From NCBI GenBank assembly GCA_937926145.1, contig CALANW010000001.1, forward strand, positions 1-27,580: a stretch of 27,580 nucleotides of DNA. Direction: 5' to 3'. Below are positions 16,727 to 24,143 of the stretch, piece by piece (position 1 is the stretch's first letter; every line of letters starts with the position of its first letter). The notes under the pieces were generated by a model, which saw only the letters and a program-made list of their open reading frames with translations, was not told the DNA's origin and searched no databases. Made by a program: the position numbers and the translations under genes. The DNA comes from an uncultured Ruminococcus sp. (GTDB lineage: Bacteria; Bacillota; Clostridia; Oscillospirales; Ruminococcaceae).

Positions 16727-18067
16727 ATGTCTGGTAACAAAGATTTTAGAAACGAATTTCTTAAAGATGGTAAGAATGTTATCATCAGCAAAAAAATGAA
16801 GGAGATCCGTCTGAGCCGAGGTATGACGCAGGGAGATGTATCGAAGGAGCTTCATATTGACCGTTCTGTGTATGCCAAGTATGAAACAGGAAAGCTGACG
16901 CCCACACAGGAACGAATTCAGGAATTTGCTGCCATTTTTGACATTGACATCAGTGAACTTGAAAAATGTGTCTCCGCTGTTATTCCGGACACATCGGCAC
17001 TTCTGAAAAACAAGAGACTGCTAACAATGCTCTTGGAAGATTTTGATCAGGTGATTATTCCCGACACCGTATTGAACGAACTTGACTATCAGAAGGATAA
17101 TGGCAGAAACAAAAAGATAGCTTGGCAGGTAATGATGACGATTGATGAATATCGCACCCGATTTCGTGAGCGACTGATATTTGAGAGAAGCAGTCATTTC
17201 AAGCAGGACAAAAATGATGCTAAAATCATCGAACTGGCTGAACAGCTAAACAGAAAGCTCAATAAGGTAATCTATCTTATTCATGACGACATCGGTATGT
17301 CACTCTCGTATGATAACAGCATACTCTTAAAGGACTATATAGCCAAACGCTCTAACAATACCAATTATGCGTCTTTTCTTGCACTTGATGAAGAATATGA
17401 ACATCTTGATGCTTTTCAGAAGATGATGTCCGATCTCGATTTAAATATGTATCTGCCTGATGGCATGACTTTGCTTATCAGCTGCATCAGATGTAATGAC
17501 GAAGATAAATGTGCCGAGAGAGACGGTTATTATGTTTCGGATACAAAGCAATATCGCAAGCTCAAATTTTTAATTGAAAATGGAGTTGACCTTGATAAAA
17601 CCGATAATAGCAGATATTGCTTGACACCGCTTGCACATTGCGTTCAAAAGGGTAACTTCAAATTGTTCAATTTGTTACTTGAAATGGGAGCTGATTATAA
17701 CAAGGGTTCTGTGGATGAAACTACACCCAGCCATTTGAAAATGCAAAACATCAACGAAGGAAATACGCCACTAATGATTGCCTGCTGGCACGCTAATAAA
17801 AAATTCGTTGAAAAGCTGTGCAGCCTTCCTAATATTTCCTTGAATCAGCAAGATAGTAATGGATACACTGCGCTAATAAAATGTGCTGTTCAAAGATACA
17901 ACAGGATAAAAGAAGGTAAAAAGGTCGATTATGTTGAATCAATCTATCGCTATCTTTTGACTTTAGACAAGGTAGATACACTGATCCGTGACAGACAGAA
18001 CAGAACAGCAAGCGATTGGTGGCAATTAGGCGATGAGCTGAGAAAGGAATTAGAACATAATGATTGA
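16727..18067 (+). CDS. XRE helix-turn-helix / PIN nuclease / ankyrin-repeat fusion protein (446 aa)
   Basis: The ATG at 16727 is chosen because AAGGAGG lies 7 bases upstream; a longer GTG frame from 16685 would start inside the hairpin. Residues about 22-75 are an XRE DNA-binding domain (RLSRGMTQGDVSKELHIDRS, then YAKYETGK). Residues 84-205 resemble a PIN-domain RNase: PDTSALL gives the first acidic residue (D88), LNELD the Glu (E118), NDAKIIELA the third (D164) and IHDD the fourth (D187). Residues about 245-420 contain roughly four ankyrin-type repeats (DGMTLLISC, CLTPLAHCVQKGN, GNTPLMIACWHANKK, NGYTALIKC). So a DNA-binding repressor-like part, a nuclease and a protein-interaction part are in one chain, as if an antitoxin and toxin were fused. 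It overlaps the radical SAM start by 8 bases. It may bind the TGTGCA array (inference). Confidence 0.85.
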   Translation: MSGNKDFRNEFLKDGKNVIISKKMKEIRLSRGMTQGDVSKELHIDRSVYAKYETGKLTPTQERIQEFAAIFDIDISELEKCVSAVIPDTSALLKNKRLLTMLLEDFDQVIIPDTVLNELDYQKDNGRNKKIAWQVMMTIDEYRTRFRERLIFERSSHFKQDKNDAKIIELAEQLNRKLNKVIYLIHDDIGMSLSYDNSILLKDYIAKRSNNTNYASFLALDEEYEHLDAFQKMMSDLDLNMYLPDGMTLLISCIRCNDEDKCAERDGYYVSDTKQYRKLKFLIENGVDLDKTDNSRYCLTPLAHCVQKGNFKLFNLLLEMGADYNKGSVDETTPSHLKMQNINEGNTPLMIACWHANKKFVEKLCSLPNISLNQQDSNGYTALIKCAVQRYNRIKEGKKVDYVESIYRYLLTLDKVDTLIRDRQNRTASDWWQLGDELRKELEHND

Positions 18068-18899
18068 TCGTGCCTGCATCAGCATCAACAACCGCTGCAA
18101 CCTGAACTGTGCTTACTGCCACTTTCACACACCGAAAAAAGCAGACTGCCTTTCCGAAGCAGAAATGAACGTTTATACGATACTTGACAATATCAAGCAG
18201 CACATAGACAAGTATGATATTGAGGTGTTCAAACTCGGTTTTGTAGGCAACGGCGAGCCTCTGCTTGACTATGGATTACTGAAAGGATACATTGAGTATA
18301 TCAGCAACTACCTTCTGTCGGGCAGGATAGCTGCCTATACAATAACAAATGGAACTCTCATAACCGAAGAAATGCTCGGTTTCTTCAAGGAACACAATGT
18401 CAATTTGGGCTTCTCGATAGACGGCATACCCGAGATACATAATAAATGGCGTTGCAATACTCATTCGGACGTTATGAATGCTATTGAGCTGTATCATTCT
18501 GTAAACGGCAGCTATCCTTCAATGAACTGTACCGTTGGAAGAGATACGCTCGAAAAGGCTGAGGACACTATCGCCTTCTTTGAGCAGTTCGGCAGTAGGA
18601 TAACATTCTCACGAATGATAGGCAAGGGCGGTACATCCTTAGACGAGTTCCACAGTTTCCTTGATAAAGCCAAGAGCAGAGTTAATGTTCGTATAGGCAA
18701 ATATGACTGCACGATGTACGGAGGTATGTGTGGTGCAGGGATAAACAATATATTTTATGCTAACGGGAACGTCTATTTATGCGGTAACTGCGTGGATCTG
18801 CCGCCGATAGCAAAAGCAGATACGCCTATTGAACGTATAAAACCCGAAATTCCTGAATTCGACCGAAACGTTTGTTTCAGGCAATCGCAAGGGCTGTAA
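18060..18899 (+). CDS. Radical SAM protein with SPASM-like C-terminal cysteines (279 aa)
   Basis: It is predicted to bind a 4Fe-4S cluster and cleave S-adenosylmethionine to start radical chemistry. The cluster motif CNLNCAYC places C13, C17 and C20 in the required CX3CX2C spacing, and NGEP (64-67) is the GGEP-type SAM-binding motif. The C-terminal 70 residues carry more cysteines (DCTMYGGMCGAG, YLCGNC, NVCF) around an ANGNVYLC segment. This resembles a SPASM/Twitch auxiliary-cluster region as found in peptide-modifying enzymes and sulfatase maturases. Translation starts inside the end of the XRE-PIN-ankyrin gene (8-base overlap), so both are coupled. No obvious cysteine-rich precursor peptide is seen nearby. 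The substrate is unknown; the small operon proteins are candidates. Confidence 0.88.
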   Translation: MIDRACISINNRCNLNCAYCHFHTPKKADCLSEAEMNVYTILDNIKQHIDKYDIEVFKLGFVGNGEPLLDYGLLKGYIEYISNYLLSGRIAAYTITNGTLITEEMLGFFKEHNVNLGFSIDGIPEIHNKWRCNTHSDVMNAIELYHSVNGSYPSMNCTVGRDTLEKAEDTIAFFEQFGSRITFSRMIGKGGTSLDEFHSFLDKAKSRVNVRIGKYDCTMYGGMCGAGINNIFYANGNVYLCGNCVDLPPIAKADTPIERIKPEIPEFDRNVCFRQSQGL

Positions 18900-18996
18900 G
18901 TCATGGAATCGGTTTTAATAACTGTTTCCTGATATGTATTATAATGTATACAGAGGAAAAAACACCCGTTTTCAACCTAAGAGGGAGGAATTTGAA

Positions 18997-20046
18997 ATGA
19001 TGAATGAAAAGAGAGTAAACGAGATCATTTCCCAGATAACCGCTTTTTCTAAGGACACTTATACCAGGAGTGAGTACCTGCCTGAGCTGCTTAAACTCCA
19101 AAAAGAGCTGATTGTTCTTACCTTCAACGCTGAACACGCTGAAAACGGTGATCTCAGGTTTTGGGACGTTGAAAGGCATCTCCGCAAGATGAACGATGAG
19201 CGTTGTCATGTAGCCGATGATGAACTCGCAAGGTTCGTAAAGGGCAGCAAGGTGGTCTGCAATAACATCAGTGCTGAGTTTTCAGGCAATGCGGGAGAAC
19301 AGAAGGTGTTCAGAGCATTAGATAACCTGGGCTGTCAGAATAGTGTGCTTCACAATGTTGAACTTGAGTTCGACGGCAGAAGAACAGAGATCGATGCTAT
19401 CGTGTTCACCAATCATGCTATATTCATCATCGAGATCAAGAACAGCAAAAAGAACATCTTTATTGATGAGAACGGCGAGTTTTACAGAATAGGTAACTCG
19501 ATGCACCATGACTGTAATATCGCTGATAAGATGGACGAGCGTGAAGCACTGCTCCGTAAGGCACTTGAACGGGCTGGAATGGATTATCTGAAAATCTTCA
19601 AAATCGTAACTTTCACTAATCCACGCATTGATGTAGAGAACAAGTATCACTATATTAAGGTATGCCCCAGCAATTATCTCCCGTCTTTCATCGAAAGGTT
19701 CACGAGCAACCAGTGGTATTCCTATGAGAGCATCTGCACCATGATGGAGGCTGTAACTGAGGTCAAATGTCCGGACGAATATCAGATGTCGATAGACATG
19801 ACTGAGTTCAAGAGAGATTTTGCGGTACTTATGGCTAAACTTGAAGCAGCCGAAGAAGCTGACCAAGAGAGCAAACATATTGACCAGCCTGATGAAGAAG
19901 CAGTAAGGGCTTCGGATATTAAGGCTGAGGTCAATATTCCAAAGAAGCCAGTACATAATTATGGAAAAGGAATGGTGGCTGCTGCGATTGGTGTTACACT
20001 GATGAATGCTGCTCTTCTTCTCGGTGGCAGGCTGCTCAGAAAGTGA
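18997..20046 (+). CDS. NERD-domain nuclease-like protein with C-terminal membrane anchor (349 aa)
   Basis: GGGAGGAA sits 6 bases before ATG 18997 (an adjacent ATG at 19000 is equally possible); the upstream extension from 18934 lacks a ribosome-binding site. Residues about 1-85 are helical. About 90-200 is a NERD (nuclease-related) domain: GNAGEQKVFRALDNLG, then TEIDAIVF and IFIIEIKNSK, giving the E...D...ExK layout of the PD-(D/E)XK fold. After a Glu/Asp-rich linker (about 285-320) a hydrophobic segment MVAAAIGVTLMNAALLLGG followed by RLLRK forms a tail anchor, so the enzyme probably faces the cytoplasm from the membrane. A possible weak internal -10 (TATAAT, 18940-18945) without a good -35 precedes it. 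The substrate is unknown; NERD proteins are often found in defence islands. Confidence 0.87.
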   Translation: MMNEKRVNEIISQITAFSKDTYTRSEYLPELLKLQKELIVLTFNAEHAENGDLRFWDVERHLRKMNDERCHVADDELARFVKGSKVVCNNISAEFSGNAGEQKVFRALDNLGCQNSVLHNVELEFDGRRTEIDAIVFTNHAIFIIEIKNSKKNIFIDENGEFYRIGNSMHHDCNIADKMDEREALLRKALERAGMDYLKIFKIVTFTNPRIDVENKYHYIKVCPSNYLPSFIERFTSNQWYSYESICTMMEAVTEVKCPDEYQMSIDMTEFKRDFAVLMAKLEAAEEADQESKHIDQPDEEAVRASDIKAEVNIPKKPVHNYGKGMVAAAIGVTLMNAALLLGGRLLRK

Positions 20047-20054
20047 GGTATACT

Positions 20055-20195
20055 ATGGACGATGCAAAAAAAGGTATGCTTATTATACTGGTTCTTCTCT
20101 ATATCATCTCGCCCATTGACGTATGTCCCGGTTCACCCGTGGACGATATAATCGTTCTGCTCCTCGGTGTGGCGGCTAATAAGAATAGGGGGTGA
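20055..20195 (+). CDS. DUF1232-like membrane mini-protein, copy 2 (46 aa)
   Basis: It starts 8 bases after the NERD gene, behind GTGAGGT, and ends in AGGGGGTGA, which also serves as the ribosome-binding site of the next gene. The sequence MDDAKKGMLIILVLLYI, SPIDVCPGSPVDD, then IIVLLLGVAANK matches copy 1 (16518-16664) along its whole length, with the same KGMLIILV start and SPID core. It is a clear paralogue and a real short gene. It probably forms a membrane hairpin. Confidence 0.85.
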   Translation: MDDAKKGMLIILVLLYIISPIDVCPGSPVDDIIVLLLGVAANKNRG

Positions 20196-20201
20196 TGATC
20201 T

Positions 20202-21803
20202 GTGAAGTATGCACTCTACGGTCTGCCCTGTGCAGGCAAGACAACGATATTTGAAGGGCTTACTATCCCTGTGATACATGGCAGTACGGAACTTAACAAA
20301 ATGGCATCGGGAAGATTTTCGGATCTTCCCGATACAGAAAAGAATGCTCTCCGTATCAGATATGCCGAACAGCTCAAAACAAGAACTGACAGCTTTATCT
20401 CGGACGGTCACTATTCATTCCTTGATGATGTGGCTTTTACCGATGCTGACGGAGAGCTATACGATGTTTTCATATATCTATACTGTGAGCCTGAAATTAT
20501 CAGTGAGCGGCTGAAAAGTTCTGACAAAAACAGAAGATTTGCAGAGCTTTCTGTTGAGCGAATCCGCAAGTGGCAGAGTTTTGAGATTGAAAGCCTGAGA
20601 GCAGAATCTCATAAGCGTAACAAGGACTTCTATGTAGTGAAAGATATTACTACTGAGGGATTGCAGGCTTTCATCGACAGTATTGAGAATGGGTTCAGTT
20701 CATTCGGACTTGCTAAGGACATAGCCAATCAAATCATGCACTTTTATCCGCAGCCATGCGATATTCATATATGCGACGGTGACAAGACCATTATAGAACA
20801 GGACTCGTTCAGGGTTTGCACAAGCGGTCATGTTACCCATGTGTTTGACGGCAATTTTTATACAGGGTATCAGGCGTTACAGTTCACAAATGAAGTCGAA
20901 AAACTAAGCTATGATACTGCAAAGCTCGGTACAGTAGACCTCAACAAAAGGATCTTTGACAGGATAGCTGATAAAAACTATGTTATACTTTCATCCGGTA
21001 TCAAGATGCTTTGGGAACGGCTTTCCGAACAGCTTATGATAAAGAACGTAATCGCTGATACGCATATCTCGGCAGACACTAAGTTCTTTGTGGTTAAACT
21101 TCTGCAAGAGAGAGGTTATACTGTCACAGCATACGGTGACGGCAGGAATGATTACTATATGCTGAAGCAGGCAGACAAGGGCTATCTGTATATCGGCAAA
21201 TACCTTAGTCATTCTCTGAGAGATTCGGATTTGTCGGGAATAAGTTTGGTCTATGACAGATTTCCTTACATACTGGCTGATAATGACGGCTGTATAACAG
21301 GTGACATTGCGATTTGCAAGTCTGATTCGGGTGTTAACGGTGCAAGGCTTGCAGATGCACACATCAGGCTTGGAAGAAAACTCGGAGAGGTCATGCGAGG
21401 TTTTATCCCCAATATCAATGCCGCTGTTATCGTACTTGAACGTGGCGGACGTTTCTTCGGTGACGGTGTATACACAGGCTTTGGCGGTACATTTTACAGT
21501 TGTAATCCTAAAACCGATGCACTCCCTGATATACAGCAAGGATTTGCGGTAATTGTTGACAGCGTAATCAATACAGGAAAATCTGTCCTTGATATGATAG
21601 ACAAACTGAAACAAAAAAATCCTGAAATAGAGATTGTTGTTGTGGCTAACGTGATACAGAATGATGCGGTTGATCTGTTGCAGGGGTATAAGATCTTTGC
21701 AGTGCGAACCTCTGCAAATTCGTTTGTCGGCAGCAGGCAGGCAACACAAAAGAACGGTAAAGGTCCGGATACGGCTGACAGGCTGTTTAATTATATTGAC
21801 TAA
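20202..21803 (+). CDS. Tri-domain protein: P-loop kinase, HAD phosphatase, uracil-PRTase-like phosphoribosyltransferase (533 aa)
   Basis: GTG start, with GGGGGTGA overlapping the previous stop as ribosome-binding site. Domain 1 (about 1-175) has the P-loop GLPCAGKTT (residues 7-15) and looks like a nucleotide or small-metabolite kinase. Domain 2 (about 185-350) is a HAD hydrolase: motif I CDGDKT with D192 and D194, motif II LSSG, and motif IV GDGRND (312-317), the phosphoserine-phosphatase-like arrangement. Domain 3 (about 355-533) is a type I PRTase with PRPP loop VDSVINTGKS (D453-S461) and a C-terminal GPDTADRLFN that resembles the GDAGDR-F end of uracil phosphoribosyltransferases. One chain could therefore attach ribose-phosphate to a base, remove a phosphate and add one. 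PRTase plus HAD modules are proposed to make nucleoside-like metabolites in Ter-type stress systems; whether this is related is inference. Confidence 0.85.
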   Translation: MKYALYGLPCAGKTTIFEGLTIPVIHGSTELNKMASGRFSDLPDTEKNALRIRYAEQLKTRTDSFISDGHYSFLDDVAFTDADGELYDVFIYLYCEPEIISERLKSSDKNRRFAELSVERIRKWQSFEIESLRAESHKRNKDFYVVKDITTEGLQAFIDSIENGFSSFGLAKDIANQIMHFYPQPCDIHICDGDKTIIEQDSFRVCTSGHVTHVFDGNFYTGYQALQFTNEVEKLSYDTAKLGTVDLNKRIFDRIADKNYVILSSGIKMLWERLSEQLMIKNVIADTHISADTKFFVVKLLQERGYTVTAYGDGRNDYYMLKQADKGYLYIGKYLSHSLRDSDLSGISLVYDRFPYILADNDGCITGDIAICKSDSGVNGARLADAHIRLGRKLGEVMRGFIPNINAAVIVLERGGRFFGDGVYTGFGGTFYSCNPKTDALPDIQQGFAVIVDSVINTGKSVLDMIDKLKQKNPEIEIVVVANVIQNDAVDLLQGYKIFAVRTSANSFVGSRQATQKNGKGPDTADRLFNYID

Positions 21804-21822
21804 TTGAAAGGAGAAATGGTTT

Positions 21823-22164
21823 ATGGCGTGGGATGCAAATGAAAAAGGCAATTACGCATATTTGACAAAGACAGCAAGCGAACACAGTGGTGTAGACAAC
21901 TTCATTGATGATATTCATAATGAAGGCTATCAGGAAGGTCATGAACACGGTATGATTGAGGGCGCTGGTGTTGCAACTGTTGTAATCGCTGCTGCAATAG
22001 GTGCATACGAAGGTATCAAGCATCTTGTTCAGAAACACAAAGCTAAGAAACAAGCGGTTGTAGAACGATCAGAAGCCGCTCAGGAAGCTCTAAGGCAGAT
22101 ATGTAGCGATTCCAATGGTGAGCCGTATGACGAAAGAGAAAAAAATGAAATCGACGATGAATGA
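21823..22164 (+). CDS. Small hypothetical protein with one hydrophobic segment (113 aa)
   Basis: AAAGGAG lies 9 bases before the ATG and the gene follows the tri-domain gene by 19 bases. I do not recognise the family. Residues 1-45 are polar and acidic with repeated His/Glu (YQEGHEHGMIEG). Residues 47-66 are hydrophobic (GAGVATVVIAAAIGAYEG) and could span or insert in the membrane. A basic helix KHLVQKHKAKKQ follows, then an acidic tail. The polar-anchor-basic layout suggests a membrane-associated partner of the NERD and DUF1232-like proteins. Its stop overlaps an upstream in-frame ATG of the next gene. Confidence 0.75.
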   Translation: MAWDANEKGNYAYLTKTASEHSGVDNFIDDIHNEGYQEGHEHGMIEGAGVATVVIAAAIGAYEGIKHLVQKHKAKKQAVVERSEAAQEALRQICSDSNGEPYDEREKNEIDDE

Positions 22165-22178
22165 GGGAGGCTGATACT

Positions 22179-22397
22179 ATGACAATTTACACTACACAGG
22201 AGTATAAAGGCTATGGTAAGCAGAACTACTACTGGTATGAATATCGTCTTGAGGGCGATACAGTAGTTAAGTACAAATGCCATAGGCAGAAGTTCTTTGA
22301 CGGACATGAAAACAATTGGGAAACTGATGAGAGCGAAGTGGAATCATGGGCAACTGATGATCCTAATATGCCTGATTGGCTTCATCAGTATTTATAA
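22179..22397 (+). CDS. Small acidic, aromatic-rich hypothetical protein (72 aa)
   Basis: The ATG at 22179 is preferred, with GGGAGG 8 bases upstream; the frame is open from an ATG at 22161 that overlaps the previous stop. The product MTIYTTQEYKGYGKQNYYWY... is unusually rich in Tyr and Trp, then acidic (NWETDESEVESWATDD), and ends MPDWLHQYL. It has no membrane segment and no cysteine pair. This is the last gene of the accessory operon. I cannot assign a function; a small immunity, adaptor or modifier-target protein is possible but unsupported. Confidence 0.7.
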   Translation: MTIYTTQEYKGYGKQNYYWYEYRLEGDTVVKYKCHRQKFFDGHENNWETDESEVESWATDDPNMPDWLHQYL

Positions 22398-22520
22398 GCG
22401 ATACAATTTATGTGCCTTTAGCCCGTAGTCTATTGGAACACCTGCAAACCGTTCCGTACAAGTCCGATATATTATTTTGGCGCACACCACAATTAAAGCA
22501 AACCCTATTGGCGTAAAATG

Positions 22521-22551
22521 AGCCTTTCACTCTGTTTTTGAGTGCAAGGCT
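22521..22551 (-). terminator. Terminator hairpin between converging operons
   Basis: AGCCTTtCACTC and GAGTGcAAGGCT pair over 12 positions with one mismatch around a 7-base loop. On the minus strand it begins 10 bases after the sirtuin stop and is followed by CATTTT. On the plus strand it could also stop transcripts from the accessory operon, although no good T-run follows in that direction. Confidence 0.65.
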
Positions 22552-22560
22552 TGAATTGAT

Positions 22561-23409
22561 TTAAGCTAAGGCATTCAGCACCTCATGAATATCCCCATTG
22601 ATGCAAATGCTCTGCTCTGCTATCTCATCGGGCGCATACGCTTCCCCAAAATTCAGGCAGGCATAGACTACCTTCGGATTTGCAAAGGTCATCTTCCAGA
22701 ACGGATACTTGATTATGACAGGCGTGTTCATGCCCACACCCAATTCAAGGAACAGGATATGCAGTCCATCATGGCGGCGCAGGAACTCGTCATAGCGCTC
22801 GGCTGCTCGGTGCCAGCCTTCGTCCTCGACAAAGGTGTCATCTGCTCTGAGGTTCATGCTCATGGGCTTGCCGCAGACAGGACACTTCGGCACAAGCTCC
22901 GACGGAACACGCATATCCTTCTGAGCTTCAAACATCGCCCTGACGGTCTCCTCGTTGTCATAGGTCTTTTGGTGGCAAGGCTCACTGCACTGCCAGAGAC
23001 CGTAGTCGCCCTGTGTATAGAAGTGACGGTGCTTGTCAAATCCTGCCTTTTGAAATTGGTGGTCAACATTGGTGGTGAGAACAAAATAGTCCTTGTCCTT
23101 CACAAGCTCAAACAAGCGCTTGTATGTGCCGTTGTCCACGTCCATATAGCGGTTGATGTAAATGTAGCGTGACCAGTACGCCCACATTTCTTCGGACGTT
23201 TCAAAGGGATAAAAACCGCCCGAATACATATCCTGAAAGCCGTATTTCTCCACGAAACCGGCAAAATACTTCTGCAAACGCTCTCCCGAATAGGTAAAGC
23301 CTGCGGCGGTGGAAAGACCTGCCCCTGCACCGATGACGATCGCATCAGCGGTCTGTATTTCTTTTTTCAGATGGTCAATTTCCGCCGAGTAATCTCTTGT
23401 AAATCTCAT
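22561..23409 (-). CDS. Class-M (macrodomain-linked) sirtuin, predicted protein ADP-ribosyltransferase (282 aa)
   Basis: SirTM enzymes use NAD+ to ADP-ribosylate a target protein; in the described Gram-positive cases the target is a lipoylated GcvH-like carrier. The start at 23409 is chosen for GGAGG 6 bases upstream; a longer frame from 23430 lacks one. The Rossmann motif is GAGAGLS (27-33). TTNVDHQF includes Asn114. The canonical sirtuin HG is QG here (Q133-G134 in FYTQGDYG), consistent with class M rather than deacetylase function. Four cysteines bind zinc (C141, C145, C176, C179). The gene overlaps the end of the macrodomain gene by 35 bases. I see no lipoate-carrier or lipoate-ligase gene in the window, so the usual substrate genes are not adjacent. 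Confidence 0.9.
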   Translation of the reverse strand: MRFTRDYSAEIDHLKKEIQTADAIVIGAGAGLSTAAGFTYSGERLQKYFAGFVEKYGFQDMYSGGFYPFETSEEMWAYWSRYIYINRYMDVDNGTYKRLFELVKDKDYFVLTTNVDHQFQKAGFDKHRHFYTQGDYGLWQCSEPCHQKTYDNEETVRAMFEAQKDMRVPSELVPKCPVCGKPMSMNLRADDTFVEDEGWHRAAERYDEFLRRHDGLHILFLELGVGMNTPVIIKYPFWKMTFANPKVVYACLNFGEAYAPDEIAEQSICINGDIHEVLNALA

Positions 23410-24139
23410 GATCGTCCTCCTTGAACACATTGAAGATCACCTGTATATCGTGGTTCTTGCGGAACTCCCTGACGGTGCGGACAGCAATTTCCGCCGCTTT
23501 ATCCTGCGGAAATCCGAATACGCCCGTTGAGATACAGCAGAAAGCGATACTCCCGATACCGTTCTGTACGGCTATTTCAAGACAGCTTTTGTAGGAGCTT
23601 TCAAGCAGACGGCAATGTTCATCTGTAAGAATACTGTCTACGATCGGTCCGACAGTGTGTATCACATAGTCACAGGGCAAGTTGTAGGCAGGCGTTATTA
23701 TTGCCTTGCCCGTGGGTTCTTCATGACCTTGTGTCTGCATGATCTGACCGCACTTGTAACGAAGCCGTACCCCTGCAAAGGTGTGGATACAGTTGTCGAT
23801 ACAAGAGTGGCAGGGCTGCCAGCACCCCGTCATTCCCGAATTGGCGGCATTGACTATCGCACCACATCTGAGCGTAGTGATGTCGCCTTTCCAGAGATAA
23901 ATGCCGTCCTCTATGGGTGTTAGGTCTGCAATATCCGTGATGCCCTTGCTCTCGGTCAAGGCTGTGAGATATTCGTCCTCTGCCTGCAAAAAATCCTCGT
24001 CTGCCTTGACAGCAGGGCGGATATTCACAAGGCTTCTGTAAAGACGGAATTTATCTGCATCATTGTTTGGTATCTCAATTCCGTCAACATCGTTTCTTTC
24101 GTTAAGCAGATAGTTTATCAGAAGATCAAGTTTCTCCAT
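23375..24139 (-). CDS. Zinc-type macrodomain ADP-ribosylhydrolase (254 aa)
   Basis: It is predicted to remove ADP-ribose placed by the neighbouring sirtuin. AAGGAG is about 9 bases before the ATG. Residues 1-70 form the helical N-terminal extension seen in Firmicute SirTM-linked macrodomains. The macro core contains GAIVNAANSGMTGCW (from 93), a cysteine/histidine cluster CWQPCHSCIDNC (C106, C110, C113, C117) expected of the Zn-macro subgroup, GKAIITPAYNLPCDYVIHTVG, and the phosphate loop CISTGVFGFP. It is followed with overlap by the sirtuin, giving a writer-eraser pair under one transcript. Confidence 0.92.
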   Translation of the reverse strand: MEKLDLLINYLLNERNDVDGIEIPNNDADKFRLYRSLVNIRPAVKADEDFLQAEDEYLTALTESKGITDIADLTPIEDGIYLWKGDITTLRCGAIVNAANSGMTGCWQPCHSCIDNCIHTFAGVRLRYKCGQIMQTQGHEEPTGKAIITPAYNLPCDYVIHTVGPIVDSILTDEHCRLLESSYKSCLEIAVQNGIGSIAFCCISTGVFGFPQDKAAEIAVRTVREFRKNHDIQVIFNVFKEDDHEIYKRLLGGN

Positions 24140-24143
24140 ACGA

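Noticed and set aside
18940..18945. TATAAT before the NERD gene as an independent promoter
   Set aside because: No acceptable -35 box lies 16-18 bases upstream and no extended -10 TG is present, so it is noted only as a weak possibility.
20991..21851. A 286-codon minus-strand frame opposite the tri-domain gene
   Set aside because: It is antisense to the HAD and PRTase motifs, which fix the coding strand, and it has no start signal or domain.
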